DNA of 32,539 nucleotides from Tranzscheliella williamsii. Its lineage: Eukaryota > Basidiomycota > Ustilaginomycetes > Ustilaginales > Ustilaginaceae. A program made the position numbers and the translations under genes. The stretch is taken from contig JALBYF010000110.1 in assembly GCA_023212725.1 (NCBI GenBank), positions 1 to 32,539 of the forward strand. The letters run 5' to 3'. Below, one piece after another: positions 19,441 through 28,527 of the stretch (position 1 is its first letter; each line of letters starts with the position of its first letter). The notes beneath the pieces are model-generated. The model was given only the letters and a program-made list of their open reading frames with translations, had not been told where the DNA came from and made no database searches.

Positions 19441-20412
19441 TTACTGGGTCGCGTGGGTCTGGTGCATGGCGGGAGCGGGGTCGAGCGTGGGGTCGACGGC
19501 GGTGACTGGGGCGCGGTGATGGACGCCGGCTTCGGCCGCCTTGCCGGCATCGACATTGCGCAAGTGGGTGGTGTTGACATCGTCATAGTCCGAGAACTTG
19601 CCCGACTTGAGGTGGAGCGATGAGTAGTTGCAGCTGCGCAGCGAGAAAAGATGGAAGATCGAGAAGGCTGGCTTGGCGAGCAGGTCAAGCACGCCGTAGA
19701 AGACCATCTCGCCCGTGGGCGAAATCACATTGCCGCCGTCGGCAAGACCCCATGCAATAGGATAGAGGAACCAAAGACCGGTGAGCATCAAGGCCGAGCG
19801 CAGGTAGGAGCGCTTGAAATCGTTACCAAGGTGCGCTGCCGACTTGAGCCCGGGAACGTAGATGGTGTAAAAGACGTAGAACATGGCAACGCAGCCAAAC
19901 GTGTAGAATCCCCACTTGTAGCGCGACTGGACGAGCGCGCCTACAAGTCCACATATTATCATCGCCTCGTCGAAAAATAGGGTGATGAAGATGGTCGAGA
20001 GCGGGAGCCCCGAGAGGAGCAGCAGCTCAAGCAGGAGGAGCGGCGTGGTGATGGTCCAGTCGATGTAGCGAACGTACCAAATCGAGCGCGTGGGGCGCAG
20101 GCCGTTGACCATGTTGGGGCCGTAGTGGAGAAACTCGACGCGGATGGGGGTAGCTCCCAGGTCCGAGGCCATGGCAAAGTAGGCGATCGAGGCGGTGGCG
20201 AGGATGGCGGATGAGAGGTAAAAGAACGCACGCTCGCCTCGCGACACCTTGAGCGACCAGGCCATGGTGCCGAGGCCCGTCAGGGCCATCACCGAAAAGA
20301 CCGCCCAGAGCCAGTCAGAGCCCGAACGGACAAGGTCGATGTCCGACACCGGAGGGTTCACGGTGAGCGCCTCGTTACCTGCTCGCTTCAGCATTTGGGT
20401 TACAGCCTCCAT
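19441..20412 (-). CDS. Fungal microbial rhodopsin, predicted light-driven proton pump
   Basis: Seven-helix retinal protein of 323 aa in one exon, like the ion-pumping opsins of Ustilago and CarO-type fungal opsins. By alignment to bacteriorhodopsin, helix C reads RYIDWTITTPLLLLE: Arg115 matches R82, Asp118 matches proton acceptor D85, Thr122 matches T89 and Glu129 sits at proton donor D96. Helix G, VLDLLAKPAF, supplies Asp243 (D212) and Schiff-base Lys247 (K216). Glu235 matches release-group E204, and Asp225 may stand in for E194. Leu126 at the L93 position favours green absorption. A 60-residue cytosolic tail follows helix G. The acceptor, donor and lysine together argue for an active pump rather than a sensory or opsin-related protein. 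Location would be the plasma membrane. The start at 20412 is a real ATG with a TATA box about 110 bp upstream; no retinal-synthesis gene is next to it. Confidence 0.94.
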   Translation of the reverse strand: MEAVTQMLKRAGNEALTVNPPVSDIDLVRSGSDWLWAVFSVMALTGLGTMAWSLKVSRGERAFFYLSSAILATASIAYFAMASDLGATPIRVEFLHYGPNMVNGLRPTRSIWYVRYIDWTITTPLLLLELLLLSGLPLSTIFITLFFDEAMIICGLVGALVQSRYKWGFYTFGCVAMFYVFYTIYVPGLKSAAHLGNDFKRSYLRSALMLTGLWFLYPIAWGLADGGNVISPTGEMVFYGVLDLLAKPAFSIFHLFSLRSCNYSSLHLKSGKFSDYDDVNTTHLRNVDAGKAAEAGVHHRAPVTAVDPTLDPAPAMHQTHATQ

Positions 20413-20520
20413 CTCGATCTACTGCAACTGAAAGTCGGATCGTACAGACAAGGATAGGGGAAGGAATATGTGTATGGAATCGGAAGAGATACGTCTTCTA
20501 TATCAAAGACATACCATCCT

Positions 20521-20530
20521 CTTTTATATC
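20521..20530 (-). promoter_or_regulatory. TATA box of the rhodopsin gene
   Basis: On the minus strand the sequence reads GATATAAAAG, with TATAAA about 110 bp before the ATG at 20412. It is a strong consensus match at a suitable distance. No clear light-response element was recognised nearby. Confidence 0.55.
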
Positions 20531-21576
20531 CAGTCCGCCCCAGTTGTGCACAGGCTCTATTCGCAAAGACAGGTAAGCACTGGCACAAACTCGCACTGGG
20601 AATGCTCTCGATGAGGGCTGGCCACCTGCCCGACCATACGTGATGACAATGCTCACAGAGTCTACACTACAGTGCATACGCGCATACGCAAAGGAGAAGA
20701 ACAGTCGCGCTGCGTTCGTCGTCATGCACGACACCGCAAGGGAACTAATCAAAGGGCTGAACTGTAAAAGCAGCGAGCTCGATCGAAGCAGGTTCGAGGA
20801 ATCGACATCGACGCTGACACACTCAGACTGCACTTGCGCAACAAACTGAATTGGGATGGACGGTGGCTGGACGATGTAACGAGGTGGAGGCGCTGGATGC
20901 TGAGTGGCTCGAAATGTCGGGAAGTCCAAGACATGCCTGAGGGGGTCTTAGTGCTGATTGATCGAAACAATGGACGTCAGCAAGTGTGCAGCCACATACG
21001 AGTTGCGGACGATGGGCGAGCCTACGGCCTGGATGGCAAACCTGATCATTCATACCGCTCATCAACTAGCAAGAAGAATCCCAAACCTCCCGATAGCGCT
21101 GTCCAGCTGTGCGTTGGTTGAAAGACGCGACGTCATCGCAGATCGTGGCACTCCTTCACGTAAGCTTTGCAGCCGCCGATATCTTTCCAACTTGGCGAAA
21201 CTGCCTTCCCTGAGAGTCGCCTTCGCCATCCACATCTTGATTGGATGCGGATGGCTACCGAGATGCGAGGCTTCAGTCACGATCGACATGGCTGAATCAC
21301 TGCCCTGGTCTACTGCCATCCGCCTAAGTAGCGCATCAGCCCAAAGAGCGATTCAGATACGTTCCGATATAGATAGAGAACTCGTGCACTGCCGATACGT
21401 TCGACAGGATCTCCCGATACGGTTTTCGAGTTGAAACCAACCTGTCGCGCGATGGGACTAGACTTAACACAACTACGAATATCTCCTGGCCTCGATTTGT
21501 GAGTCCAAATACTCACACCCTGAACTTTGGGACGAATCGAAGTTGTAAAGGCCTAGCCATCTGAGCTGTGAAATCG

Positions 21577-21642
21577 AGATCGATGCGACTTGAAACCCAG
21601 ATGGATGCGATTTGAAATCAAGATGGATGCGACTTGAAATCA
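21577..21642. repeat. Three tandem copies of a 22-bp unit upstream of the Pol I gene
   Basis: Copies start at 21577, 21599 and 21621. The core is AGATGGATGCGACTTGAAAT with one to a few changes per copy, followed by two more bases. A partial fourth copy (GTGAAATCG) may precede them. They could be tandem protein-binding sites or simple slippage. Confidence 0.85.
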
Positions 21643-21934
21643 AAATTTTGGCGGGTGCGGAAGGCGGGAAAGAAGAAAAGGTTTGGCGGTTGACATTTTT
21701 CCTGCTTTGCTCGCCGTTGCCTGTAGGCCTTCAAGCTTTCTTCTCCAATGCACCCTGGCCCGCCTCCGCCATCTAACCCTAGCTCGTTGCCTCTGTCCGC
21801 TTGCAGAGTGTCTCAAGAAGCCTCCATACGCGAGTAGGCTCTCTCCCAGCTGCGCCAACGCTGGCGTCTAGCATCCTCGCCTGCAACGGTGCGGCAGGCG
21901 CCTCCGCAGCTCAGCCAAACGCCCTGTCATCATC

Positions 21935-24900
21935 ATGGACATCAAGAAGCCCATTACCTCGACGATAGCGTCGGCCTCCTTCTCTTTCCTCACCGCCGAG
22001 GACATCAGGAGGGTCTCTGTCAAGCAGATCATTAATCCTGTTCTGCTCGACACTACCAACCATCCAAATGCCGGTGGCCTCTATGACCCAGCGCTTGGGC
22101 CCATGCGCCCACACGACATCTGCGCTACCTGCCATCTCAACTCGTACAAGTGTCCCGGCCACTTTGGTCATATCGAGCTGCCCTCTCCCGTCTTCCATCC
22201 CCTCTTTATGGCGCCCATGTTCAACCTTTTGCGCGGCACCTGCTTCTACTGTCACCGCTTCCGAGCCTCGCTTGTCATCCTCACCAAGATCATCGGTCGT
22301 CTGAGGCTGCTCCAGTACGGACTCGTCGACGACGCTGAAAACATCAAAAATGAAGAGCCTCGCTCCAACCAAAAGATGAGCGATCTTGCTAACGATGCCT
22401 TTGATGAGGACGACGACCAAGACGACGAGAATGGCACAAAAGCAGAGGGTTCCCAATCCAAGTCCTCCTTCTCGGACAATCGACCACTCAGTCGGGAGAG
22501 CGCTACCGACTTTGCAGAACGCATTAACAGGCAAGTCAAGCAGCTGATTAAGGAGGCGAAGGCCAGCGGCAAAGCTTCCATTGGGTCCGAGGCCGGAAGC
22601 ATCGTCTACACCATCCGAAAGCAGTGCATCAACGAGTTTATGAAAGAGATTCACAAGAAGCGTTGTGGGCAGTGCGACGCTATCAGTCCCGTTGTTCGAC
22701 GCGATGGATTTCTCAAGATCATGGAGAAGGCGCCGCTTCCGAAGGAGATTGCTGCTAACGAACACAAAGGCTACATGCGCCTCTCACCGATCAAGCAAAT
22801 GACTGCTATTCAAACCCGCTCAAGGTCGTCGTCCAACGCCAATGGCACGGCGGATACGGACAATGTCCCAGTCGACGCTGCAGCGGATGCCGTCTCCTCG
22901 GCAGATGGCCCCGCCGAGGCGGGCTACCGAGTGATGCCCGCCGTCGAGTGCCGTGCGCATCTTCGCTTGCTCTTCCACAACGAAGGCCCCATCTGCTCTC
23001 TTGTCTTTGGCAGGAACGGTCCTTTCCGTCTCGGAAACCTGGAAGGCAAGGTCAAGGTCAAGACCCCCTCCTCCTTCTGGTCCACGCCCAACGGTGCTAG
23101 CGCTGACAGCTTCTTCATTGAAGTCATCGCTGTGCCTCCCACCCGCTTCCGGCCCGCCAGTGTCATGGGCGATATGACGTTTGAGAACTCACAGAACGAG
23201 CTGCTGACCAACGCGCTCAAGACCACCTTTGCCGTTCGTGACTTGAGTCGCGAGCTGGCACGCCTCTCCACCAAGAAAGACTTTCCTGAGCTAGGTCCCA
23301 CTCCTTCCGATCAGGAGTACCGCTTGGCTCAGCTGCAGCTTGTCAAGAACAGAAAAGATACCCTTAACAAGCTGCTGACCAACATGATTCAGCTACAGAC
23401 GGACGTAAACTGCTTTATCGACGCTGATAAGAATCCCATGCCGTTACGACAGGGCCAGCTTCCACCGCCCGGTGTCAAGCAGGGTCTCGAGAAGAAGGAG
23501 GGCCTCTTTCGAAAGCACATGATGGGCAAGCGTGTCAACTTCGCCGCTCGATCCGTCATCTCTCCGGATGTCAACATCGAGACAAACGAGATTGGTGTTC
23601 CGCCGGTCTTTGCGCGAAAGCTCACCTATCCCGAGCCCGTTACCGTCCACAACGTTCAACTGATGCGCCAGCTGGTCATCAACGGCGCCTACAACTACCC
23701 GGGTGCCACTGCGATCCGTGGTGAGGACGGCACAGAAACGCAGCTCGACAAGCTTAGCGTCGAGGAAAGAACGGCTCTGGCCAATCAGCTCCTGACTCCG
23801 CAGGAACACGCTTCCAGACAGGCGCGCGGCACGTTTGCTGGGCTTGGAAGCTCTACGAGGATGCCGATTGCCAACAAGCAGGTCCTCCGACATCTCCGCG
23901 ATGGCGACATTCTGCTGCTCAATCGACAGCCGACGCTCCACAGACCCTCTATGATGGCGCACAAGGCGCGTGTCCTCGTCGGCGAAAAGACGATCCGCAT
24001 GCACTATGCCAACTGCAATTCGTACAATGCCGACTTTGACGGTGATGAGATGAACATGCATTTCCCCCAGTCGCAGGCGGCCCGCGCCGAGTGCTACTAC
24101 CTTGCCAACACCGACAACCAGTACCTGACGCCGACCAGCGGTAACCCGCTGCGAGGTCTTATCCAGGATCACGTGGTCGCCGGTGTTTGGATGACGTCCA
24201 AGAACACGCTCTACACGCGGGCCGAGTACCAGCAGATGCTGTACGGCGCCCTCCGACCTGAGGGCAAGTACACGGGCGGCGGCCGTGTGTTGACTGTAGC
24301 GCCCGCCATCTTCAAGCCGCAACCGCTGTGGACAGGCAAGCAGGTGATCACCACCGTGCTGCTCAACCTCAAGCCCGCCAAGGCGGAAGGCCTCAACCTC
24401 ACCTCAAAAGCCAAGGTGGCCGGCAGGATGTGGGGCAAGGACCACACCAGCGAGGAGAAAGTCATCATCCAGGACGGCGAGCTTCTCCAGGGTGTCCTGG
24501 ACAAGGCCGCGTTCGGCGCCTCCGCCTACGGTCTCGTTCACGCCGTGTTCGAGATCTACGGCTCCGAGACCGCCGGCAAGCTGCTCAGCATACTGTCGCG
24601 TCTCTTCACCAAGTTTCTGCAGACCAATGCATTTTCGTGTCGAATGGACGATCTGCTTTTGAGCGGAGAGGGGGACGAGGTGCGGCGTACCATCCTGCAG
24701 CGCGCCAAAGAACAGGGCAAGGGCGTGGCCATGAAGACGGTCGGCCTCGAGGGCGAAGACGAGAACAGCGCCGACACGGACCGAAACCTGCGCATCCGCC
24801 TGGAGGAAGTGCTGCGCGACGACTCGAAAATGGCGGCGCTGGACGGCGAGATGATGAACTCGTCCAATGCGCTGACCTCCAAGGTGATCGAGTCGTGCCT

Positions 24901-27328
24901 GCCCTCGGGCCTCTACAAGAAGTTCCCGGAGAACAACATGCAGATGATGACCGGGTCTGGTGCCAAGGGCTCGGCGGTCAACGTGTCGCAGATCTCGTGT
25001 CTGCTCGGCCAGCAAGCGTTGGAGGGCCGGCGTGTGCCGCTGATGGTCAGCGGAAAGTCGCTGCCGTCGTTCCGGCCGTTCGAAACGTCGGCGCGCGCGG
25101 GCGGGTTTGTCAGCGGTCGCTTCCTGACGGGGATCCGGCCGCAGGAGTACTTTTTCCACTGCATGGCGGGGCGAGAGGGACTGATCGACACGGCGGTCAA
25201 GACGTCGCGGTCGGGCTACCTGCAGCGATGCCTGATCAAGCATCTCGAGGGCGTCCACATCCAGTATGACCACACGGTCAGGAACTCGGATGGCTCGATC
25301 CTGCAGTTTGCCTACGGCGAGGACGCGCTGGACACCACCAAGAGCAAGTATATGGGCGAGTTTGACTTTACCGCCGCCAACTTTGCCAACTACAACAAGC
25401 GGTACGATCCCAAGCAGCTCGGCGAGGTGGTCGAGGCCGAGCTCGCCGCCGAGCACATGAAGAAGGCGCTCAAGAAGCCGCACAAGTACGACCCGGTGCT
25501 TAGCATCTACTCGCCATCGACGCATTTTGGATCGATGTCCGAAAAGTACGCCAAGGCGATCGAGGACTACATCGAGAAGAACCCGAGCCAGCTGCTGGCC
25601 GAAAAGAAGAAAAAGAAGAAGCAGCGCAAGTCGGAAGCGGCGGAGGCAGTGAATGGCGAGTCGAGCGTGGAGAAGCTCCGGTACGCCAAGGAGAAGCTAG
25701 GCGTCGAGGCGTTCCGCGCCATGTGCAAGGTGATCTACCACCGCGGGCTGGTGGACCCGGGCGAGGCGGTGGGCCTGCTGGCGGCGCAGGGTGTCGGCGA
25801 GCCGTCGACGCAGATGACGCTCAACACGTTCCACTTTGCGGGCCACGGCGCGGCGAACGTGACGCTCGGCATCCCGCGTCTGCGAGAGATTGTGATGACC
25901 GCGTCGCAGAACATCAAGACGCCAATCATGCGGCTGCCCGTTCTGGACGGCATCACTGGCGAGCAGATGAAGACATTCTGCAAGGACGGCAGCCGGCTTG
26001 TGCTCAGCCAGGTGGTCGACGAGGCGCTGGTCACCGAGAAGATCTCGGGCAAGAGCGAGGCCACCGGCTACCACCGCCAAAAGACGTACACCATCCGGCT
26101 CCATCTGTACCCGGCCGAGGAGTGCCTGGAGGAGTACAACTGCACGCCGCAGGACATCCTGCGCGGCCTTATGGAGACATTCTGCCCGATGCTGGAAAAC
26201 AGCATTGTCCAGGAGCTGCGCAAGCAGAAGCGTGAGCATGCGCTCCAGGTCGCTGCGATCGGCAAGGGCCAGGCGTTTTCGGACAACCGGCCCGCGGGCG
26301 GCGACCGCGACGACGACGACGACACGCCTGCAGGCGCCGCCGCGGGCAACGGGAGCGGCACCGCTGTGCGGAAGGACGGCAACGATGCCGACTCGGACGA
26401 CGACGAAGACGCGTCCGAGACCGGCGACGGCGACGCGGACGATGCCAAGCGCAAGCAGCGCTCGGCGGCGCACGCATCGTACGAGGACGCGGACGACGAC
26501 GAAATGGGCCTGCCCTCGACCGCCGAGGACATCGAGGCCGCCTTCCGGCGCGACGCCGGCGGCGGGGCGGGCGGGAGCGGCACCATGTCGCTTGACTCGG
26601 AGTCCGAGGAGGAGGATGTGAATGAAGAGTGGGCCCAGCAGGCATCGGCGCTCGAGAGCGCGCTGCAGGAAAACAGCAAGTACATTACTGCGTTCCGCTT
26701 CGACGAGGTGCGCGCGCGCTGGGCGGAGCTGGACCTGACGCTGGAGACGCAGAGCCAGAAGCTGCTGCTGATCAACCTGGTCGAGCGCGTCTGCCAGCAG
26801 AGCGTGATCCACGAGCTGCCCGCCGTGGCGCGCATCACCAAGGCTCCCGCCAAGCCGGGCGACCAGGGCATCGCACTCACCGCCGAGGGCATCAACTTTG
26901 TCGACCTGTGGCACTTTGGCTTTGGCGTGCTCGACCTCGACCAGCTCTACACCAACGACATTGGCGCGCTCCTGCGCACGTATGGCGTCGAGGCGGCGCG
27001 CGCCGCCATTGTCGCCGAGATGCGCGCCATCTTCGACACGTACGGCATCGCCGTCTCGCCGCGCCACCTCTTGCTGATCGCAGACTACCAGACCGCCGCC
27101 GGCGGCTTCCGCCCCTTCAACCGCTCCGGCATTGCAGACTCCTCCTCGACCCTGCTCAAGGCGTCGTTCGAAATGACCATGGCCTTTATCGGCGCATCGG
27201 CCATGCACGGCGACGTCGACACGCTCCACACCCCCTCCAGCAACCTCGTCGTCGGCCGCCCCGTCCACTCGGGCACAGGCACCCCCGAGATCCGCCTCCC
27301 CCTCCCCGCCCCCATCGCTGCCGCCTAG
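21935..27328 (+). CDS. RPA190: DNA-directed RNA polymerase I largest subunit (RPA190 / A190)
   Basis: Largest, catalytic subunit of nucleolar RNA polymerase I, which transcribes the rRNA precursor. One uninterrupted frame of 1797 aa, somewhat longer than the yeast protein. The N-terminal clamp zinc site reads CATCHLNSYKCPGHFGH (about 66-82), and a second CxxC pair is in KKRCGQCD. GKRVNFAARSVISPDVNIETNEIGVP is the switch region. The catalytic loop YNADFDGDEMNMH carries the metal-binding Asp triad at 700, 702 and 704. The bridge-helix region is near GFVSGRFLTGIRPQEYFFHCMAGREGLIDTAVKTSRSGYLQR, and the trigger-loop region is GEAVGLLAAQGVGEPSTQMTLNTFHFAGHG (from about 1275). A long acidic, Asp-rich insert (about 1450-1570) is typical of Pol I. 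The C-terminus has the FEMTMAFIGASAMHGDVDTLHTPSSNLVVGRP jaw/cleft segment. The start ATG at 21935 directly precedes conserved sequence. Confidence 0.97.
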   Translation: MDIKKPITSTIASASFSFLTAEDIRRVSVKQIINPVLLDTTNHPNAGGLYDPALGPMRPHDICATCHLNSYKCPGHFGHIELPSPVFHPLFMAPMFNLLRGTCFYCHRFRASLVILTKIIGRLRLLQYGLVDDAENIKNEEPRSNQKMSDLANDAFDEDDDQDDENGTKAEGSQSKSSFSDNRPLSRESATDFAERINRQVKQLIKEAKASGKASIGSEAGSIVYTIRKQCINEFMKEIHKKRCGQCDAISPVVRRDGFLKIMEKAPLPKEIAANEHKGYMRLSPIKQMTAIQTRSRSSSNANGTADTDNVPVDAAADAVSSADGPAEAGYRVMPAVECRAHLRLLFHNEGPICSLVFGRNGPFRLGNLEGKVKVKTPSSFWSTPNGASADSFFIEVIAVPPTRFRPASVMGDMTFENSQNELLTNALKTTFAVRDLSRELARLSTKKDFPELGPTPSDQEYRLAQLQLVKNRKDTLNKLLTNMIQLQTDVNCFIDADKNPMPLRQGQLPPPGVKQGLEKKEGLFRKHMMGKRVNFAARSVISPDVNIETNEIGVPPVFARKLTYPEPVTVHNVQLMRQLVINGAYNYPGATAIRGEDGTETQLDKLSVEERTALANQLLTPQEHASRQARGTFAGLGSSTRMPIANKQVLRHLRDGDILLLNRQPTLHRPSMMAHKARVLVGEKTIRMHYANCNSYNADFDGDEMNMHFPQSQAARAECYYLANTDNQYLTPTSGNPLRGLIQDHVVAGVWMTSKNTLYTRAEYQQMLYGALRPEGKYTGGGRVLTVAPAIFKPQPLWTGKQVITTVLLNLKPAKAEGLNLTSKAKVAGRMWGKDHTSEEKVIIQDGELLQGVLDKAAFGASAYGLVHAVFEIYGSETAGKLLSILSRLFTKFLQTNAFSCRMDDLLLSGEGDEVRRTILQRAKEQGKGVAMKTVGLEGEDENSADTDRNLRIRLEEVLRDDSKMAALDGEMMNSSNALTSKVIESCLPSGLYKKFPENNMQMMTGSGAKGSAVNVSQISCLLGQQALEGRRVPLMVSGKSLPSFRPFETSARAGGFVSGRFLTGIRPQEYFFHCMAGREGLIDTAVKTSRSGYLQRCLIKHLEGVHIQYDHTVRNSDGSILQFAYGEDALDTTKSKYMGEFDFTAANFANYNKRYDPKQLGEVVEAELAAEHMKKALKKPHKYDPVLSIYSPSTHFGSMSEKYAKAIEDYIEKNPSQLLAEKKKKKKQRKSEAAEAVNGESSVEKLRYAKEKLGVEAFRAMCKVIYHRGLVDPGEAVGLLAAQGVGEPSTQMTLNTFHFAGHGAANVTLGIPRLREIVMTASQNIKTPIMRLPVLDGITGEQMKTFCKDGSRLVLSQVVDEALVTEKISGKSEATGYHRQKTYTIRLHLYPAEECLEEYNCTPQDILRGLMETFCPMLENSIVQELRKQKREHALQVAAIGKGQAFSDNRPAGGDRDDDDDTPAGAAAGNGSGTAVRKDGNDADSDDDEDASETGDGDADDAKRKQRSAAHASYEDADDDEMGLPSTAEDIEAAFRRDAGGGAGGSGTMSLDSESEEEDVNEEWAQQASALESALQENSKYITAFRFDEVRARWAELDLTLETQSQKLLLINLVERVCQQSVIHELPAVARITKAPAKPGDQGIALTAEGINFVDLWHFGFGVLDLDQLYTNDIGALLRTYGVEAARAAIVAEMRAIFDTYGIAVSPRHLLLIADYQTAAGGFRPFNRSGIADSSSTLLKASFEMTMAFIGASAMHGDVDTLHTPSSNLVVGRPVHSGTGTPEIRLPLPAPIAAA

Positions 27329-27460
27329 CGCCTCCCCGCGCCCGCCTGTACCATACATAGCATGCACCAACCACTTATGAATCACGTTCTGCGTTCTGCC
27401 CCTAGTTTACAAGCGCGAGGAAAGGGGAGGAGGGCGAGTGGAGAGAGGTAGGGGGAAGGG

Positions 27461-28165
27461 CTAGGCGTAGGCGGAGTCCCAAAACCCGACCTCGAGGAGG
27501 AGGACCTGCTTCCAGATGGCGCGGATGTCGGCGCGGTCGGCGGCGGAGAGGGGGAGGTTGTTGAGGAGGGCTTGGATCTGGGATACAAACGCGTGGAAGG
27601 GGGGGGAGGTCCAGTTGTGGATGAGTTCGGCGAGGGCAGGGTGGAGGGGCGCGGTGGGGGTGGGGGGGAACGAGGCGGCGCGGGACCAAGCGGCGAGATA
27701 GACGTGTTCCATTGCCCAGAGGAGGGCGAGCTGGAGCGGGAAGGGACGGGCGGCGGTGGCGCGGATGAAGTGGATGTAGGCGGTGGTGGTGGGGGCGGGC
27801 GGGGCGGTGAGGTCGAGGTGGTAGCGCGCGGCGATGTCGTGGAAGAACGCCAGCTCGCGCTCGATGTTAGTGAGCGCATGTGCGCACAGCGCCAGCCGCT
27901 CCCCGAACCCCTCTTCCCCGCCCGCCTCCGCCTCGGACAGCCCCGCAGTCATGGCGCCCACCAGATGCACATACCCCTGCACAATGTACAGCCGGTCCTG
28001 CGCAAGCCACGCCCCCAACACCCCGCGCGCCACACCCCCCCGCCCCACCTCCTCTAGAAACCGGTGCTCCACAGCCGCACCCAACAACCCCCCCTCGCTC
28101 GCAATCAGCTCCGCCGTCAGCGTCCCCTCCCCCTCCCCTTCTAGCTCACTTTGCTTCTCCGCCAT
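27461..28165 (-). CDS. TENA/THI-4 family protein (thiaminase-2 / heme-oxygenase-like fold)
   Basis: A 234-aa all-helical TENA/THI-4 family protein, usually linked to salvage of thiamine pyrimidine breakdown products. Family marks are FLEEVGRGGVARGVLGAWLAQDRLYIVQGYVHLVGAM in the first third, a central ERELAFFHDIAARYHLDL, LLWAMEHVYLAAWSRA and the C-terminal KQVLLLEVGFWDSAYA, whose Glu matches the conserved catalytic Glu. I see no cysteine at the usual active-site position (the WAMEHVYLAAW segment), so it resembles the TenA_E subgroup more than classical thiaminase II; this is inference. The start is the ATG at 28165. Codon endings change from G to C near 27860. It converges on the Pol I gene, with about 130 bp between stops. 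Confidence 0.82.
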   Translation of the reverse strand: MAEKQSELEGEGEGTLTAELIASEGGLLGAAVEHRFLEEVGRGGVARGVLGAWLAQDRLYIVQGYVHLVGAMTAGLSEAEAGGEEGFGERLALCAHALTNIERELAFFHDIAARYHLDLTAPPAPTTTAYIHFIRATAARPFPLQLALLWAMEHVYLAAWSRAASFPPTPTAPLHPALAELIHNWTSPPFHAFVSQIQALLNNLPLSAADRADIRAIWKQVLLLEVGFWDSAYA

Positions 28166-28527
28166 CTTGCAGCAGCGCTCCGCCCTGACCTCAGAACGTC
28201 TCCACCCAGATGTCGATGCAGGGTGTTGGTGCAGGTGTTAATGCACGTATCGGCGGCCGTGGGTGGTGATGCTGACAAAACGAGTGGTGATGGTGGTGGT
28301 GATGGTGGTGGTGATGGTGGTGGTGATGGTGGTAGTGAGGGGGCGCGCTGCTTCTTTCGGCCGTCTGACTCACACGACGTAACAGCAAAGTGCAGAACGG
28401 CAGAGAAACACGTCGCAAGCAGTCGGCCGGGATCAGGCGGCGAGGGCAGGGCGGGCATACGCTTAGCTGAGCTGGGATGGATGACGTAGAGCAATGAGGG
28501 GTGAAGGCGGGGAGAAAAAGCGCGGGT
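28166..28527. other. Spacer between the PFKFB stop and TENA start, with a GGTGAT repeat
   Basis: About 360 bp between two minus-strand genes, so it holds the PFKFB 3' region and the TENA promoter. No gene is supported. Long reading frames here are produced by the GGT/GAT repeat (poly-Gly/Asp on plus, poly-His on minus). Confidence 0.5.
28283..28334. repeat. GATGGTGGTGGT-type minisatellite
   Basis: About four tandem 12-bp units of the GATGGTGGTGGT type, degenerating at the ends, lie about 120-170 bp upstream of the TENA start. Purine/G-rich on the plus strand. Confidence 0.85.

Larger units (their letters stand above)
20413..21934. promoter_or_regulatory. 1.5-kb divergent spacer between the rhodopsin and Pol I subunit genes
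   Basis: No gene is supported. A 158-codon plus-strand frame (about 20958-21434) has unbiased codon use and no recognisable motif. The spacer holds the rhodopsin TATA box (20521-20530), a GTGAGT-CCAAAT-ACTCAC inverted repeat near 21500, and a 22-bp tandem triplication (21577-21642) about 300 bp before the Pol I subunit start. Its base composition is less GC-rich than the genes around it. Confidence 0.5.

Noticed and set aside
20958..21434. A 158-codon plus-strand frame upstream of the Pol I gene.
   Set aside because: It lacks the codon bias of all real genes here, begins without a good ATG context and shows no motif.
25697..27385. A 560-codon open frame on the minus strand opposite the Pol I largest-subunit gene.
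   Set aside because: It is the mirror of strong GC third-position bias in a certain gene. Its product is low-complexity, rich in Arg, Val, Leu and Gly, with no recognisable domain.
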